Shown: positions 1 to 11,584 of the stretch, one piece after another
How the letters are laid out: every line of letters begins with the position of its first letter
Position numbering within the stretch: position 1 is the first letter of the stretch
Source: Moniliella sp. 'wahieum'
Lineage: Eukaryota > Basidiomycota > Moniliellomycetes > Moniliellales > Moniliellaceae
Direction: 5' to 3'
Assembly: GCA_003971905.1 (NCBI GenBank)
Contig: RSEE01000003.1
Coordinates: 1,240,001 to 1,304,000 of the forward strand
Length of the DNA: 64,000 bases
Notes under the pieces: generated by a model
What the model was told of the DNA's origin: nothing
Databases searched by the model: none
What the model saw: only the letters and a program-made list of their open reading frames with translations
Made by a program: the position numbers and the translations under genes

Positions 1-1639
1 GCCCCAGGACAGAGAAAGACTTGGTTTGCGCCTCAATGTCGTACATATGGATCGATCCCCCCCGCGCACCGGCAATAATGTCTCGTCCATCTCCTGAGAA
101 TCGCACGCTGAATAGTGCCCCATCCATCCTCCTGCTGTAACCCCTTTGAGGACCCATGTCGAGCAGTACCTCTTCTCCCGCGCCATCGTCCTGCTTCATA
201 GGGTTATGGACTGGCTCCTCGTCATCGGGGGAGTACAATGCCCACTTGTTCGGTGTGTACTCAGGCGGATCTTCCTCGTCCAGGGGCGAAAACGCATCGG
301 TGGGAGGAGCCTCGGGGTGAACATAAGGTGCGATAGGTACCAAATGCACATACTGAGTGAGGGAGCTGTAAATCATCCAGTCGTTCTGCGACGACAGAGC
401 AGCATCGGTCAAAGTCCAAGCGACACGTTGCGTTGGCAAAAATGTCTTGCGCAAATCCATCGTTGTCAGCTGGGCCCCGCGTTCGTAGTGTTCGCCCGCC
501 ATCCACTCTGCAACCCCCACCTTGCCGTTCGGACCCCATGCTTGGACGCCGGGGGTAAATCCAGGCTGGGTCGCGTACAGGTGAACGCCAAAGGTCTTGG
601 TGCACGTCACTAAGAACGAACCATCGGCAGAGTATTGCGACACATACGGCATGTCGTTGTATAACGCCACGTCTCCCCCCCCGAATTGGGGATATAGGTG
701 GACAGATCAGGACGTCCCCATTCGTACCCCAACCCTGTGGCATGAGAACGAGCGTCGTACACCAGATTGGCCGGGTTGCTCGCCTCCCTAAACATAGAAC
801 TAGATGTGGTTGCCATCCTCCACCGCGACTTCAGCGTGGCCAAAGAATACTTCCCGGTTGCTTCCTCCCGTAGTTGTGCCTCCGTGGGTCCTGGCGGCGG
901 GGTTCATCCGTGAAGCGGGTCTCGAACGGAGAAGGCGTGCCGGTTTCTTTTAGAAAGGCATCCATAGCCAGGCCGCCTGAACCGGTCAGGCCCACTAACG
1001 AGTACAGGCTTGGAAAGGCAAGTACAAGAGCAGGATTCATCGGCACGTCTCCCAGCATGGCTGGGTAAATTTTGTTGGTCCAGTGGGGACGATGGGGAGG
1101 CTTGCAATCCAAAGGACTTTGTCAGTGCCAGAAAGATGTCAACGGGTGGAAAGAGTGCTTACCTTACCAAAGTCGCCGCTGAAACGGAGCTTCAGTCCCG
1201 CCCTCAGGGGCTGGGTGACCCGTGGTATCGAGGGTGGCACAACAGGTCCCATGTAGCCCCATGGGTCGTCTTCGTCAAGGTCATCGTCGTCATCGTCGTC
1301 GTCATCATAGTCATCATCGTCATCACCGATGTCATCCACCTGGTTAACGGAACGGCTTGATGCGTTGTTCCCATGGGATCCAGGATCGTCCTCAAACTGC
1401 TCATCATCGAAAGTCCGAGGGAAGAAGGGGATGTTTGCGACGTGGGGCGGCCGAAACACATCGGGGATGATGGGGCCGTCATGCGACATTGGGGACAGCA
1501 TGCCGCCCTTGGCTTCCATTAATGCGATCATCCGACGCCGGCGCGCCTCTTCGGACTGGGCGTAGAACTGCATGATGAGGTGGTGGTGGTGGTGGTGGCA
1601 GGAAGCCAACAAGCACGGCCAGGCAATTCCGCCCGCCAA
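1..1639 (-). CDS. DCAF11/LEC14B-like WD40-repeat protein, 3' end outside window
   Basis: Likely a DDB1-CUL4 substrate-receptor-type WD40 protein. The N-terminal exon (about 1639-1163) has a His run, a basic helix (SEEARRRRMIALMEAK) and a long Asp-rich tract, then ends FSGDFG at a GTAAG donor. Downstream frames read REEATGKYSLATLKSRW, IPNSG, then YNDMPYVSQYSADGSFLVTC, TKTFGVHLYAT and LFSVRFSGDGRDIIAG, which are WD40 blade signatures in the DCAF11/LEC14B order. The reading frame shifts at the C run near 672-680 and again near 850-900; both look like 1-nt errors. The start could be at 1639 or at the downstream Met near 1573, directly before QFYAQSEEARRRR. The gene is divergent from the chitin deacetylase. 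Assignment to DCAF11 rests on the N-terminal pattern and blades; the C-terminal blades are not in the window. Confidence 0.7.
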
Positions 1640-2417
1640 TCCCGATGCCCAGAATGAGGTCTCAGAGATAGAGATGGGCTGAGCTCAGCAAATTTAAATT
1701 GTGCACGTCCCAATTTCACCTACTCGTATCGTCTATCGTCACCGGTCACCGGTCACCCACAAGTCGAGCGTACCATCCTGCCCCTCCAGTATTGATGGTG
1801 GGACCAGTTATCACGGAAGGCGGGGTGGTACTTTATCTGGTGGCTTGAGAGCCGGACAAAGACGAGGAGAACCAAATACTCAAGGAAACAAAGGATTGAA
1901 GTCGGCTTGTCTGATCGACCCGGCCCAGCACAGCACCAAGGGGCATGTGTGCCGCTAGGGTTGCGTCGCTCTTCCTCCCGAGACACACCCTATGATAACA
2001 CTGCCTCTATATAGTCTACCGTGATGATCGACCCTGGTGAGCCTCACAACTAAGGCAAATCAGAGAGAACGGCAAACAGTCCCTCTTAGCTTGGCGGGGG
2101 CCAGGCCGGCGTCACGCATGAGGCCGGGGGCCTGGTGGTAAAAACGGTGAGATGGCGCAGAGGCGTGTGGCGCTTTTTCTCGCTCGCGCGAAAGCGCATC
2201 GCTCTCTTTATATATATTGGGCTACCTCCAACACCCTAAAAGAAATAACATCCTCCTTTGCCATATTCCATCCTCCCCACCCCCACTTCCATCTCCATCT
2301 CCCCAGCACCTTCACAAAGACTGTATCCCCACCCGTTCCTTTCCTATATCTACCCCAACGTTCTTTTTTCAACCAGCAGCGACCGCACTAACGCCCCCCC
2401 CCCGACCCCCACTTACG
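1640..2417. promoter_or_regulatory. divergent intergenic promoter region
   Basis: About 780 nt lie between the WD40 gene and the chitin deacetylase. A TATA-like run (2208-2218, TTATATATATT) sits 200 nt before the deacetylase ATG, and 2240-2417 is strongly pyrimidine-rich, as in many highly expressed fungal promoters. No gene is seen here. Confidence 0.5.
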
Positions 2418-3872
2418 ATGTTTAACGTTGCCGTTCTCCTGGCTACGGCGAGCCTCATGGCTGGCCATGCCTGTGCTCATGTTGGTGCGGGATTTCCCGG
2501 GCGTCTTGCGCCCGCGTTGCAAGCCGATGTGGCGAAACGTGGCATGCAGCGCCGCCAAGCGAGTTATAATGACCAGTCGTGGCAGACGATTACGGACGCC
2601 GCGACTGAGTGCAAGTATTACAACTACGCCCCGGCCTCTTCTTTCACCAAGGCCTTCCCCGCCAATTGGCAGATTGCCGACATCATGCCTGGTGACCAAG
2701 AGGCCCAATCGGTATGGGCTAACATCCAAAAGCAAGTAAATCCCCAACACGCCTCCCAAAGGGCAACCATCGGGGTCCCAACAGGGTACTCAGTATAACG
2801 CGGGAGAAGATCCTGATTGCTGGTGGACGTCATCGAAGTGCGTTCACCCCAAGGCCCCTGGAGTCCCCCCCGACACGTTTACGTGCGATGAGCCGGGTAC
2901 CTGGGGTTTAACCTTTGATGATGGTCCCAACTGCACCCACAACGCCTTTTATGATTTCCTCAAGTCAAAGAAACAAAAGGCCACACTCTTTTACATTGGC
3001 TCCAACGTACTCAACTGGCCGCTTCAAGCTCAACGTGGCCTGACTGACGGTCACCAACTTGCAGCCCACACTTGGTCTCACCACTACATGACGGCACTTA
3101 CTAGCACACAGGTATTTGCTGAGCTTTTCTATACCGTCAAAGCTATCAAATGGGTCACTGGTGTCACCGTGACCTCCTGGCGTCCGCCCTTTGGCGATGT
3201 GGACGACCGCGTCCGTGCGATTGCCTATGGGTTGGGGGCCTTGAGACTATCATCTGGACTGATGATACTGACGACTGGAATGTTGAGCCCCAAGGCTCTG
3301 TTGCCACCTCCCAAATCGAGGGCAACTATGCGTCGATCGTGAGCAAGGCCAAAGGCCCCGCCGGACAGACGGGAGGTGTGGTGGTCCTCACTCATGAAAT
3401 CAACGCAGACACCATGCAGCTGATGATGACTGGTGCGTTTCTCTCCGTCTCTCTCTCATGTATTTGAAGATTCATGGGACTCACGAACTAACTCTCCGTA
3501 TACGCAGAGTACCCCACGATCGCTGGGGCGTACAAGTACATCACCCCTGTGCATGTGTGCCAAAACAAGACCCAGCCCTACCGTGAGGCATCCTTTATTA
3601 CCCCAACTTTGAGCAGTACACAGGGGGAACATTATGCCTTCCGGTCTTCCCTCAGCCAGCGACATCACTGCCTCCTCCGTCGCCTCCATCGAGGTAGGCA
3701 TCGTGTCTTCCAGCTCTCAAGCTACCCTCCAACCCAGTGTCTCTGGATCGGGCGGAGGAAGAAAGCCGATGACCAGACCTCCAAGTCCGGTGATGTGACG
3801 CTTGTTCCGCTGGCAGGACTGGGCTCTGCTGTCCTCGCCGCCCTCGGCGGCGCTGCTGCCCTCGCCGTCTAA
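2418..3872 (+). CDS. GPI-anchored chitin deacetylase (NodB/CE4 family)
   Basis: Predicted cell-wall chitin deacetylase that converts chitin to chitosan. The start is followed by a signal peptide (MFNVAVLLATASLMAGHACA). The polysaccharide-deacetylase domain shows all NodB motifs: TFDDGP (metal Asp), HTWSH (metal His pair), RPPFGDVDDR, DTDDW and VVLTHEI. A 75-nt intron lies at 3433-3507 (GTGCG...ACGCAG); after it the protein resumes EYPTIAGAYKYI. A Ser/Thr/Pro-rich stalk precedes a C-terminal hydrophobic tail ending AALGGAAALAV, typical of GPI attachment. Frameshifts: one extra C in the C run near 2742 (VNPNTPPKG restored by removing it), one missing G near 3236 (GGLETIIWTDDTDDW), and others in the stalk near 3600-3770. 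All catalytic residues are intact, so I read these as sequencing errors and the enzyme as functional. Confidence 0.9.
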
Positions 3873-4605
3873 AACGTTTTTGTATTCTCTGCTGTGGATG
3901 ATGGATTCTCTGCCGACACGATCCTGGCATACTTTGATGACCAGTTACCTGACCACTCTTTTTCCTTGCAACAAAACTGGACCTCGCACTGGGAGTAATG
4001 TTGACACCACGGCCGTTCAATTGATCCGGCATTCGCACTGTGCCCATCATCTTAATTTTTGGCTGGTATATATACACAGCCCTTATATTTTTTGCTCTTT
4101 TTCCTCTGCTCTAGTACTCTAGCAGGGGGCACATTTCCTCTTCTCATCCCCGCTGGCTTACGCTGCTCTTACTCTCCACGAGGACATTCATTTGAATGAT
4201 GGTTGCGCACGATCAGAAGTGAACAAACCCTTCACCATGCAGAGGTGTGAACAAGTGAACGTTGAAGTAGAGCTACTGCGGCGGGTGGATGACATAAGCT
4301 CGTGATCGCATAGCGGCGAGGGATGCATGATGCGTGGTGCATGGTGCATGATGGGGCGAAGGCGGGGGCGCAGGCGTTCTGGCGCAGACACGCGGCGCGT
4401 CCGCCCGGCACCCACCCGCCCTTCTTCCCCGGCCAGCACAGTCACTAGTCAGCCCTGGCGCTGTCTTGGGCGCCATTCGCGTCGCAGTGCGCTTGCTCTT
4501 CTTTTGCTCTTGCTGTTGTTCTTGCTCTTGCTCTTGCGCTCACGCCCATCCCGCCCTCTTCGCTCCCTTTATCTTTCCTTGCGTGCCCCACCCCTGTCCC
4601 TCGCC
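3873..4605. other. intergenic region upstream of the APSES gene
   Basis: No gene is seen. The part nearest the downstream ATG (about 4490-4535) is an imperfect run of CTTGCT/CTCTTG hexamers, likely the pyrimidine-rich core promoter and leader. Around 4320-4352 there are clustered ATGCATG-type words (GATGCATGATGCGTGGTGCA). Confidence 0.4.
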
Positions 4606-6635
4606 ATGGCGCCCAAGAACGCCGTTGAGGGCCAGATCTACAAGGCCACCTACAGCGGGGTCCCAGTGTACGAATGTGTTATCAACAATGTCGCCGTCAT
4701 GCGCCGCCGTGCCGACGATTGGCTCAACGCCACCCAGATCCTCAAGGTGGTGGGCTGGACAAGTCCCAGCGCACCCGCGTTCTTGAGCGCGACGTACAGC
4801 GCGATACCCACGAGAAGGTTCAGGGCGGGTACGGCAAGTACCAAGGTAGTTGGGTTCTGGCAGAGCGTAGGAGGGTGAAGTTGACTTATGGCCAGGCACC
4901 TGGATCCCTATGGAGAGTGCTATCAAGCTTGCTCACGTCTACAACATTGCTCATCTGCTCCAACCGATTACGAGCTACATGTCCAGTACCGCATCGGCCC
5001 CCCCGGCACCCAAGCATATCACCACTAGTACCACCAAGGCCAAAAAGGCCACCCCGGCTGTTGCCAAGGCTAAGCGCGAGCTTACAGCTGACTCGGATAG
5101 CATCGACCTTGATGCCTCCTCCCGTAGAGGCAACGCAGGAGGGCAGGCAGTCCATCCAGCTGTGAGCGATGGGAGCCTGAGTCCCTCGCCCAGTGAGGCC
5201 TCCAGCTCTTCTCGCACTCCTTCGCCGATGGATGCGGCGGAACCCTTTCTCCCGCGTGGCTCGGGCCTGGAGCCAGATCAGTATGGCCGCTTCCCCGGGA
5301 CGAGGTGGACAATGGGGCGCGCTATGCGGAGATTATCCTGGACTACTTTATCTCGGAGAGCACGACAGTGCCCCACTGCTTCTCACGCCTCCGCCGACTT
5401 TGACCCGAACATGTCGATCGACGATGACGAGCACACCCCGCTGCATTGGGCCTGTGCAATGGGAGGGTACGGGTTGTGAAGCTGCTTCTATCTGCGGGGG
5501 CGGACATGTTCCGTGTCAACACTTCGGGCCAGACGGCGCTGATGCGAGCGGTCATGTTTAGCAACAATTACGATCTTCGCAAGTTTCCCGAACTCTTTGA
5601 TCTTCTCCATCGCAGCATTCTCAACATTGACCGTTCCGACCGCACCGTATTCCACCACACGATTGACCTTGCGCTCAGCCGTAGTAAGCCACATGCTGCC
5701 CGGTACTACCTCGAGACGATGCTCACGCGTCTACGCGAGTACGGCACGCAATTGGCCGAGATGCTCGACTTCCCCGACGATGAGGGCGAGACAGCACTGA
5801 CCATGGCGGCGCGTGCCCGATCCAAGCGTCTGGTACGCATCTTGCTCGAATACGGCGCGGACGCCAAGAAACCCAACCACGAGGGCAAGTCGGCGGAGGA
5901 TTATATTGTGGAAGACGAACGGTTTCGTGTGTCTCCGCCTCGGACGGAACCTGTGGCAGCCGTCAAGATTGCCCCGCTTCCTTCGCGAGCACATGTAGGT
6001 GAGGCAGCGCAGCGAGCTGCAGATCAGGCGGGTTCCATCGCCTCCAACCTAACTGCACTGGCGGATGCGTACGATGCGGAGCTGGCCGAGTCGGACCGGA
6101 TGCTCTCGCAAGCTCAGGCGTTGCAGGCCCAAATCTCAACCGAAACAAAGGAGAACGCAGGGTGCTTGAGACACTGGCCCAACGTGTCAAGGAGAGAGGG
6201 GCCCTCGAAGCACGGGGCCATGTCGCGCCACGTCTCCAGGCAGCCGTGGTCAAACGCCGGGCAGAAACTTTGGCTCGGTCCTATGCGTCCTTGCGGGCTC
6301 GCTCCAAACGTCTTCGCACCGATGGTGGACGTTCGTCTCTACTCCCGATGCGGCCCCGGGCACAGTGGAAGCCTTCCTTCAGCCTCCAACAGACTTGGCG
6401 ACCGACCTGGCAGGGCTCGGGACGAGGTTCTTCGCGCCCAAAAGGCGTGCTGGGCTGCAGAGGCTAGCTACTGCGATGCAGCTCTTGCTGCACAGGGCAC
6501 GGGGCCTGCTATGGCCGCCTACCGCCGGTTGATCTCCCTCTCTTGTGGGGGAGTGCCGGTAGAGGGGTGGATGCGGTGGTAGGAGCATTGGGTAGCATGC
6601 TGGACCACTCTGGCGAGGCACCGGCGGCCATATGA
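4606..6635 (+). CDS. MBP1: APSES-ankyrin cell-cycle transcription factor (Mbp1-type, MBF subunit)
   Basis: Predicted DNA-binding subunit of the G1/S factor MBF. Residues about 5-100 form the APSES/KilA-N domain: [34 protein letters not shown], then [19 protein letters not shown], including the intron at 4846-4895 that splits YQG/TWIP. A Ser-rich linker follows. The ankyrin region has [31 protein letters not shown], and [20 protein letters not shown]. The C-terminus is helical and ends near 6635 with the Mbp1-like tail [12 protein letters not shown]...VDAVVGALG. Start chosen at the ATG directly before the APSES domain. Frameshifts are visible near 4755 (missing T in GGCTTGGAC), 5310-5390, 5462 (missing G), 6160 and 6560; each is repaired by one base. 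The domain order and motif density make the call strong; Swi6-like alternatives lack the N-terminal DNA-binding domain. Confidence 0.9.
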
Positions 6636-7843
6636 AGCTTCCAAGCTCCCGGTTTCAAGCTATAAGATTACTCATGCGGGAAAACTTGAGAATAAGGAGG
6701 GGTGGTCCTTGGTAGGGATCGTTCCTGGTGAAAGGGATTGTGGTTGTCATCGATGTGGGATGCCGTGATTTCCCAGCTGGGGCTCGGAGGAATTCCCCGC
6801 TAACAAGAAGAGACTGGATTGAAGGGGTTGCAATAACCCCCCTCCTCTGTAACAGAGCATCTATTGAAGCCGTTTCGGTCTAGATTCGAGTTCTGGCAAG
6901 AGAGAGGTGGGGAGGGGGCAATGGGGATGACGTTGGTCCGATCGTCGGAGGATCAGGACGATGGGGGGGGAGGTTGGTATAGACCAGCGATCAGATCCCC
7001 GATCTCAGATCTCACTACGCCCGTTGTCCGGAGTACAATACAATTAATACGGACCCCACATATTCATCACCATCACCTCCTGCATCACCTGCATCACCAG
7101 CGTGACCGCCACTGCTCTCTTCTCTGCGTTTGAGTGCCAGCCCCAAACAGCCGAATGCGTGGCTGTGGCCGAACCCGGGCCGGGGGCAAAGGCGTGCGAT
7201 GCTGGCCACAGACATGATGCATGAGCGTGACGCGTGATGGCCGGTGACGATCGATGAGAGGATGGTGATCATGACGAAATGTGTGGCAGCTGTCGATGAC
7301 GGTGCGATGTGAGATTGGTTGCTTCGTAGGACGGCGTTGTCCGCGAGGGATCCTAGTCCCACCACGCATCACCTCGCACCGGGCCAACCTGGCTGCGTCC
7401 ATTGCAGGCGTCGAATGGCGACGCCGTGGTCTGGCCACACCAGGTGTAGCTCCGGCACTGCACCACGCCCCTTGTGCCCGTCCTTCTGTCTCTCTCTTGC
7501 GGCACAGCGCATTGAGAGAGCCATTATATCATGGGCCGTCGCGTACAACAGAGAATTATCGCCCGCCCGAATCTCAGCGGCATGTTGAGGCGCAGCCGCC
7601 CGTGCGTGGATGCGCGCCCCGCCCTCCTGCCCGCACTCTCTCGCTGCCCCGAGCCCAGCGCCTGGGGCGGGGTGCCGGTTAGCGGGTAGCGTCCGTGCCC
7701 CATGCCAGCCAGCGTGCCCACGCAGTTGTGCTCCCCCAGCACGTTCAGCCTGTGCGCACCAGCTCCGATCCACATCCCCAGCGCATGACGTAAGTCCCCC
7801 GCACACTGGCGCCCTCTTGCTTGCACCATCCGCCGCGGGCCAA
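6636..7843. other. intergenic, no gene recognised
   Basis: About 1.2 kb without a supportable gene on either strand. Open frames here are short, GC-rich and without recognisable motifs. CATCAC/CACCAT words cluster near 7064-7098. Confidence 0.4.
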
Positions 7844-7851
7844 TATATATA
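7844..7851 (+). promoter_or_regulatory. TATA box of the LEA-like gene
   Basis: TATATATA preceded by CAA and followed by a C-rich run, 89 nt before the ATG at 7940. The spacing fits a fungal core promoter. Confidence 0.55.
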
Positions 7852-7939
7852 CCCCCCCACCCCTCTTCCTCATCCGTGGGGTTTCTCTCCCCATATACTA
7901 CCTGACCTGCCCGCACAGCCACCGCACCAGCCCCCAACC

Positions 7940-9091
7940 ATGCGCTTCTCCCCCATCGTCCGCTCCATCCCCCCCTCCGCCGGGCACGTCCCCCTACCCC
8001 GGCCAAGTCCCGCGCCCCCCTCATCGCGGTCGTCGCCGCCGGCGCAGCAGCAGGCTATTGGTACTACACTGAGCCTGCGCGGCAGGTGCGTCACTCTCTC
8101 CCCCCCCCTGGAAACTCTGACTAACGTTGAGCACGCCCTCCCCCCCAGGCACGTGCCCAGGCTGAGGCGGAAGCTAAGGCTCGCGAAGCCCAGTCGGCCC
8201 TGACGAATGCGTGGCAGGACACCAAGAGTGCCGTGGCACGGGATGCATCTGCCGCATCCGACTGGGCTTCTAGCACGGCCCCTCTGCTTCGGGGCGGGTG
8301 AGCCAAGATGTCAAGGCAGCTGGTGCCTCGATTCAGAATGCCACTTCGTCCGTTACGGATGCAGTGGGGGACAAGTGGAAAGACGCGCAGAACAAGGCAG
8401 AGGATGGGCGGAGCAGGCCCAAAGCTCTTGGTTCTCCTTCCAGCGGGGCTCAGCAAAAGGCCGACGAGGCCCAGAAGAAAGTCGAGGACCAGGCCAGCTC
8501 TTTCTCCAGCCGCGTGTCCAATGGCCTAGCTGCAGCCTCGGATCAGGTCACGTCCACCGCCCACGCTGCCGAGGACAAGCTCAAATCCGCCGCGTCTGCC
8601 GCCACCAACTCGGTGCGAGGTGCGTCTGACGATGCGAAGAAACAAGCTGAGGAACAGGCTGAGAATGCCAAGGGTGCCTGGTTTTCGCTCTCTAGTGACG
8701 CTCAGCAGAAGGCCAAGGAGGCGCAGAGCAAGCAGAGGCAGAGGGCCATTCACTCAAGGACAGCGTATCCCAGGGGTGGAACCGTTTCTTCCCACGTTAC
8801 GAATGACGTGTCTGCGGCCGGGGAGACACTGAAAAATGCAGCCACGAGCGTGAAGGATACGGTTACCGGAGCTTCGACCGAAGCTCATCACGCGCCCAGG
8901 AGGAAGCAGAGAACCAAGAACTCCTGGTGGTCGTGGGACAGGATGTGAAACAGACCGCTTCGGATGCCGGTACCGCAGCCCAGAACACCCTGTCTTCCGC
9001 AACGGAGCAGGCCTCAGCCACCGCCCAGGGTATTGACCAGAACATTCACTCCGAGCAAAAGAAGAGCTCGTGGCTCCCTTGGAAAAACTAG
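7940..9091 (+). CDS. LEA-like amphipathic helical-repeat protein with N-terminal membrane segment
   Basis: The N-terminus is basic and followed by one hydrophobic segment (APLIAVVAAGAAAGYWYY), suggesting mitochondrial targeting or a membrane anchor. An intron follows the codons for YTEPARQ (donor GTGCGTCAC near 8087, acceptor CCCCCCCAG near 8148). The rest is Ala/Lys/Glu/Gln-rich helix of LEA or apolipoprotein type: ARAQAEAEAKAREAQSALT, SQDVKAAGASIQNATSSV, ASDDAKKQAEEQAENAKGA. Aromatic motifs recur at the ends of helical blocks: SSWFSFQ, GAWFSLSSDAQQK, SWWSW, and the C-terminal SSWLPWKN. Similar fungal proteins are sometimes labelled 'calcofluor white hypersensitive protein', but I cannot confirm that name. 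At least four 1-nt shifts (near 8000, 8300, 8420, 8740-8900) break the frame. Role unknown; stress protection or membrane shaping is possible. Confidence 0.6.
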
Positions 9092-9300
9092 GTCGGCGCC
9101 CCCCGAGACACTACGGTTGGTGCATTTGTGTGCGGACCATTAGTATGATTGCCCACCGTCTCGTATAAAAATGCGTACAGTAATGGATCGATTAATCGTA
9201 TTTGGGGCGTAAGGACGGCGATTGGATGTGAAGATTCTAGATCCAGGTCATGGTTAGGTGCGTTCGCGCGGCAGGCGTTGTAAGAGAACGAGGAGACCAC

Positions 9301-9336
9301 CGGGCCTACGGCCCGTCGCTGGGGCTTCGCCCCAGC
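9301..9336. repeat. two adjacent perfect hairpins
   Basis: 9301-9315 is a 6-bp stem with a TAC loop (CGGGCC/GGCCCG). 9318-9336 is an 8-bp stem closed by TTC (GCTGGGGC/GCCCCAGC). They lie about 210 nt after the LEA-like stop codon, so they could sit in its 3' UTR or in a small non-coding transcript. Confidence 0.6.
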
Positions 9337-9348
9337 TTGGTACTTGGT

Positions 9349-9400
9349 CGCCACCTTAGCCACCGTTCCACCGTCGCCACCTTAGCCACCGTTCCCCCGG
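9349..9400. repeat. 26-bp tandem duplication
   Basis: Two adjacent copies (9349-9374 and 9375-9400) share CGCCACCTTAGCCACCGTTC and then differ at two bases near the 3' end. The 1-kb gap between the LEA-like and FAH genes otherwise shows no gene. Confidence 0.6.
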
Positions 9401-10137
9401 TCCACCGTTCCACGCTGGAAAGACGAAATAATATCACCGATGCTTGCTGGCAGCGGGTGGCGTTGAACGTGGCACGGGGCAGGCTGATGTAAAAGTGCAC
9501 GATCAATCCTTTTTGCGTATGACATAGGATGAGGTTGTGCTGTGGACTCTTGTCATGCATCATGCTCTCCACCATCGCATCTGCAGCGGTGGGGGTGATA
9601 GTCGAAGCCGACCAACGGCACCTACAGGGACGTCGTCAGCAGGCGCCACGGGTCCGGCGGCGGAACGAGGAAAACAGAAGCGGGATTGAATTCGTCGCAG
9701 CACCTAAGGCTGAAGTTTGAAAGAGAGGGACTATCAAGGGATCTTTGGGCCAGAAGCACGAGTCTTCACCACGGGGCTCGACAACTGGTTGAGCTGTGAA
9801 CCATGCGAACCGGTCCACCTCAACCCTGAGCTCAGGAATCAGTACTCAGTTCTGGTTGATGAAATCGTCGAGACCAGGCCGCAGATATGCAGGGGGGAAT
9901 GGGGCGCTGTGGCCTGAGGGCATGCCTCAGCGATGGGATGGAAGAGCGGCATATTTTGCGGTTGAAGTGGTTGCGTTTGCTGGCGGCGGGGCGTTGCTGA
10001 CCTAAGCGAGCACGGCCCACGGGGGCCATGTGACGAACTCTGGCTGGTTATTAAACGGGGGGTTCGATGTTCGCCAGCGGTCCTCGCCTCAACGTTCAAC
10101 ACTTGTCCCCGTTTCCTCCCACGCCGCCGTCGATACA

Positions 10138-10963
10138 ATGGCCTCTGCCTTCCGCACTGCTGGACGCAAGATCGTCGCGTACGTCGCCTTCCCCCCCCCC
10201 ATGCTCTGCTGACCCATGTCTAAGCATCGGACGCAACTATGCCGACCATGCCAAAGAGCTGGGCAACGCGGTTCCCAAGGAGCCCTTCTTCTTCCTCAAG
10301 CCCACCACCTCCTACGTCGACACCCCCGGTGGTGGAGATCCCGCAAGGCGTCAAGGCTCATTACGAAGGTGCGTTCATTTCCATCCCCACCCTCTGTCTC
10401 TGCCTCTGCCTCTGCTGCCTCCTTCTCCTGCTTGCGCCTTGTGTGACCAATGATCTGACCTCCTCCCAGTCGAGCTGGGCGTTGTGATTGGCAAGACGGG
10501 GCGGGACATCCCTATGGCCAAGGCTAATGAGTACATTGGTGGGTACACCTTGGCCATCGACATGACGGCGCGCAACCTACAGGACAAGGTCAAGGCCAAG
10601 GACTCCCTTGGAGCGCGCCAAGGGCTTTGACACGTTCACTCCGGTCGCTCCTTATCTGCCTGTGAGCGCCATTCCCGACCCTCACAATGTGCGTCTCTGG
10701 CTCAAGGTCAATGGGGAGACGCGCCAGGACGGCGTAAGCAAGGACATGATCTTCTCCATCCCGCGGCTTATTGAACACGTGTCTTCCATCATGACCCTCG
10801 AGGTGGGCGACTTGCTTCTCACTGGTACCCCAAGGGGTGGGACAGGTTAATCCCGGTGACGAGATCACCGCCGGCCTCGAGCCCTCAGGCACCGGGCAAA
10901 GTCCTGTCCGAACTCAAGTTCGCCGTGCAGCAGCGCCAAGGCGGCTACGTCTTTAGCGACTAA
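10138..10963 (+). CDS. FAH-family acylpyruvase (FAHD1-like)
   Basis: Predicted mitochondrial or cytosolic acylpyruvate hydrolase / oxaloacetate decarboxylase of the FAHD1 type. Motifs in order: [94 protein letters not shown], and [21 protein letters not shown]; the last is the family's metal-site end signature. Intron 1 is 10179-10224 (46 nt, CTAAG acceptor) inside IVA/IGRN; intron 2 is 10369-10469 (101 nt). The C-terminus ends QGGYVFSD at TAA. Size (about 225 residues) matches the family. Frameshifts near 10332, 10600, 10612, 10840 and 10895 are each one base and fall between intact motifs. FAHD2 or full FAH are less likely because the N-terminal extension is absent. Confidence 0.88.
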
Positions 10964-11584
10964 GCAGCGCCAGGGTATGTGGCGTTTCTATAGCATTGCC
11001 CTCCCCGATCTGAAGAGAGTGGGACATCGACCGATTGATAACCATGTTAATCAGGCCAACAGATGCACAAGATCGCCCTGGGTGGCGTCTGCTTCTCTTT
11101 ATTACCCTTGTAGTGTGTACATTTGTTTACACTAAACTTGCGAGTCCGGGCGTTGGGTTTCAGAGTGAGTTTGGCTGGCTACCCACGCTGCATCAATCTC
11201 CCCGCTGTAATGCCCGGGCGGCCTCGGGATTCGGCTACGACAACCGAAGTGGTATTCCAACTTCATTGGACGCTGGAACTAAAGGCCCTGCGCCCCTGAG
11301 CATGAGACTTTTTCCCTTCATTCGCGAGATTGGAAGGTGTCACTGACTGATAGTTGATTCGAGTGAGTACTGACATGGGGGCGGGGGCGGGGGTTCGATT
11401 CTGGCATGTACAGGCATGGTCTCGAGATGAACACAATGGCTCACTCCCAGTCCAAGCCTATAGCCGCGCAACGCGCATGATTCCTTGATGCTCTGAACAC
11501 TGTATGACTGGCCCTGTCGCGTATTTTCTCCGGTACGGCATGCCAGCCTCTCCATCCCGTTAGCGTAAGAGCAACACTGTAGAT
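10964..11584. other. intergenic between convergent genes
   Basis: About 620 nt between the stop codons of the FAH gene (+) and SLT11 (-). No gene is seen. A G-rich run (GGGGGCGGGGGCGGGGG near 11376) is the only notable feature. Confidence 0.4.
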
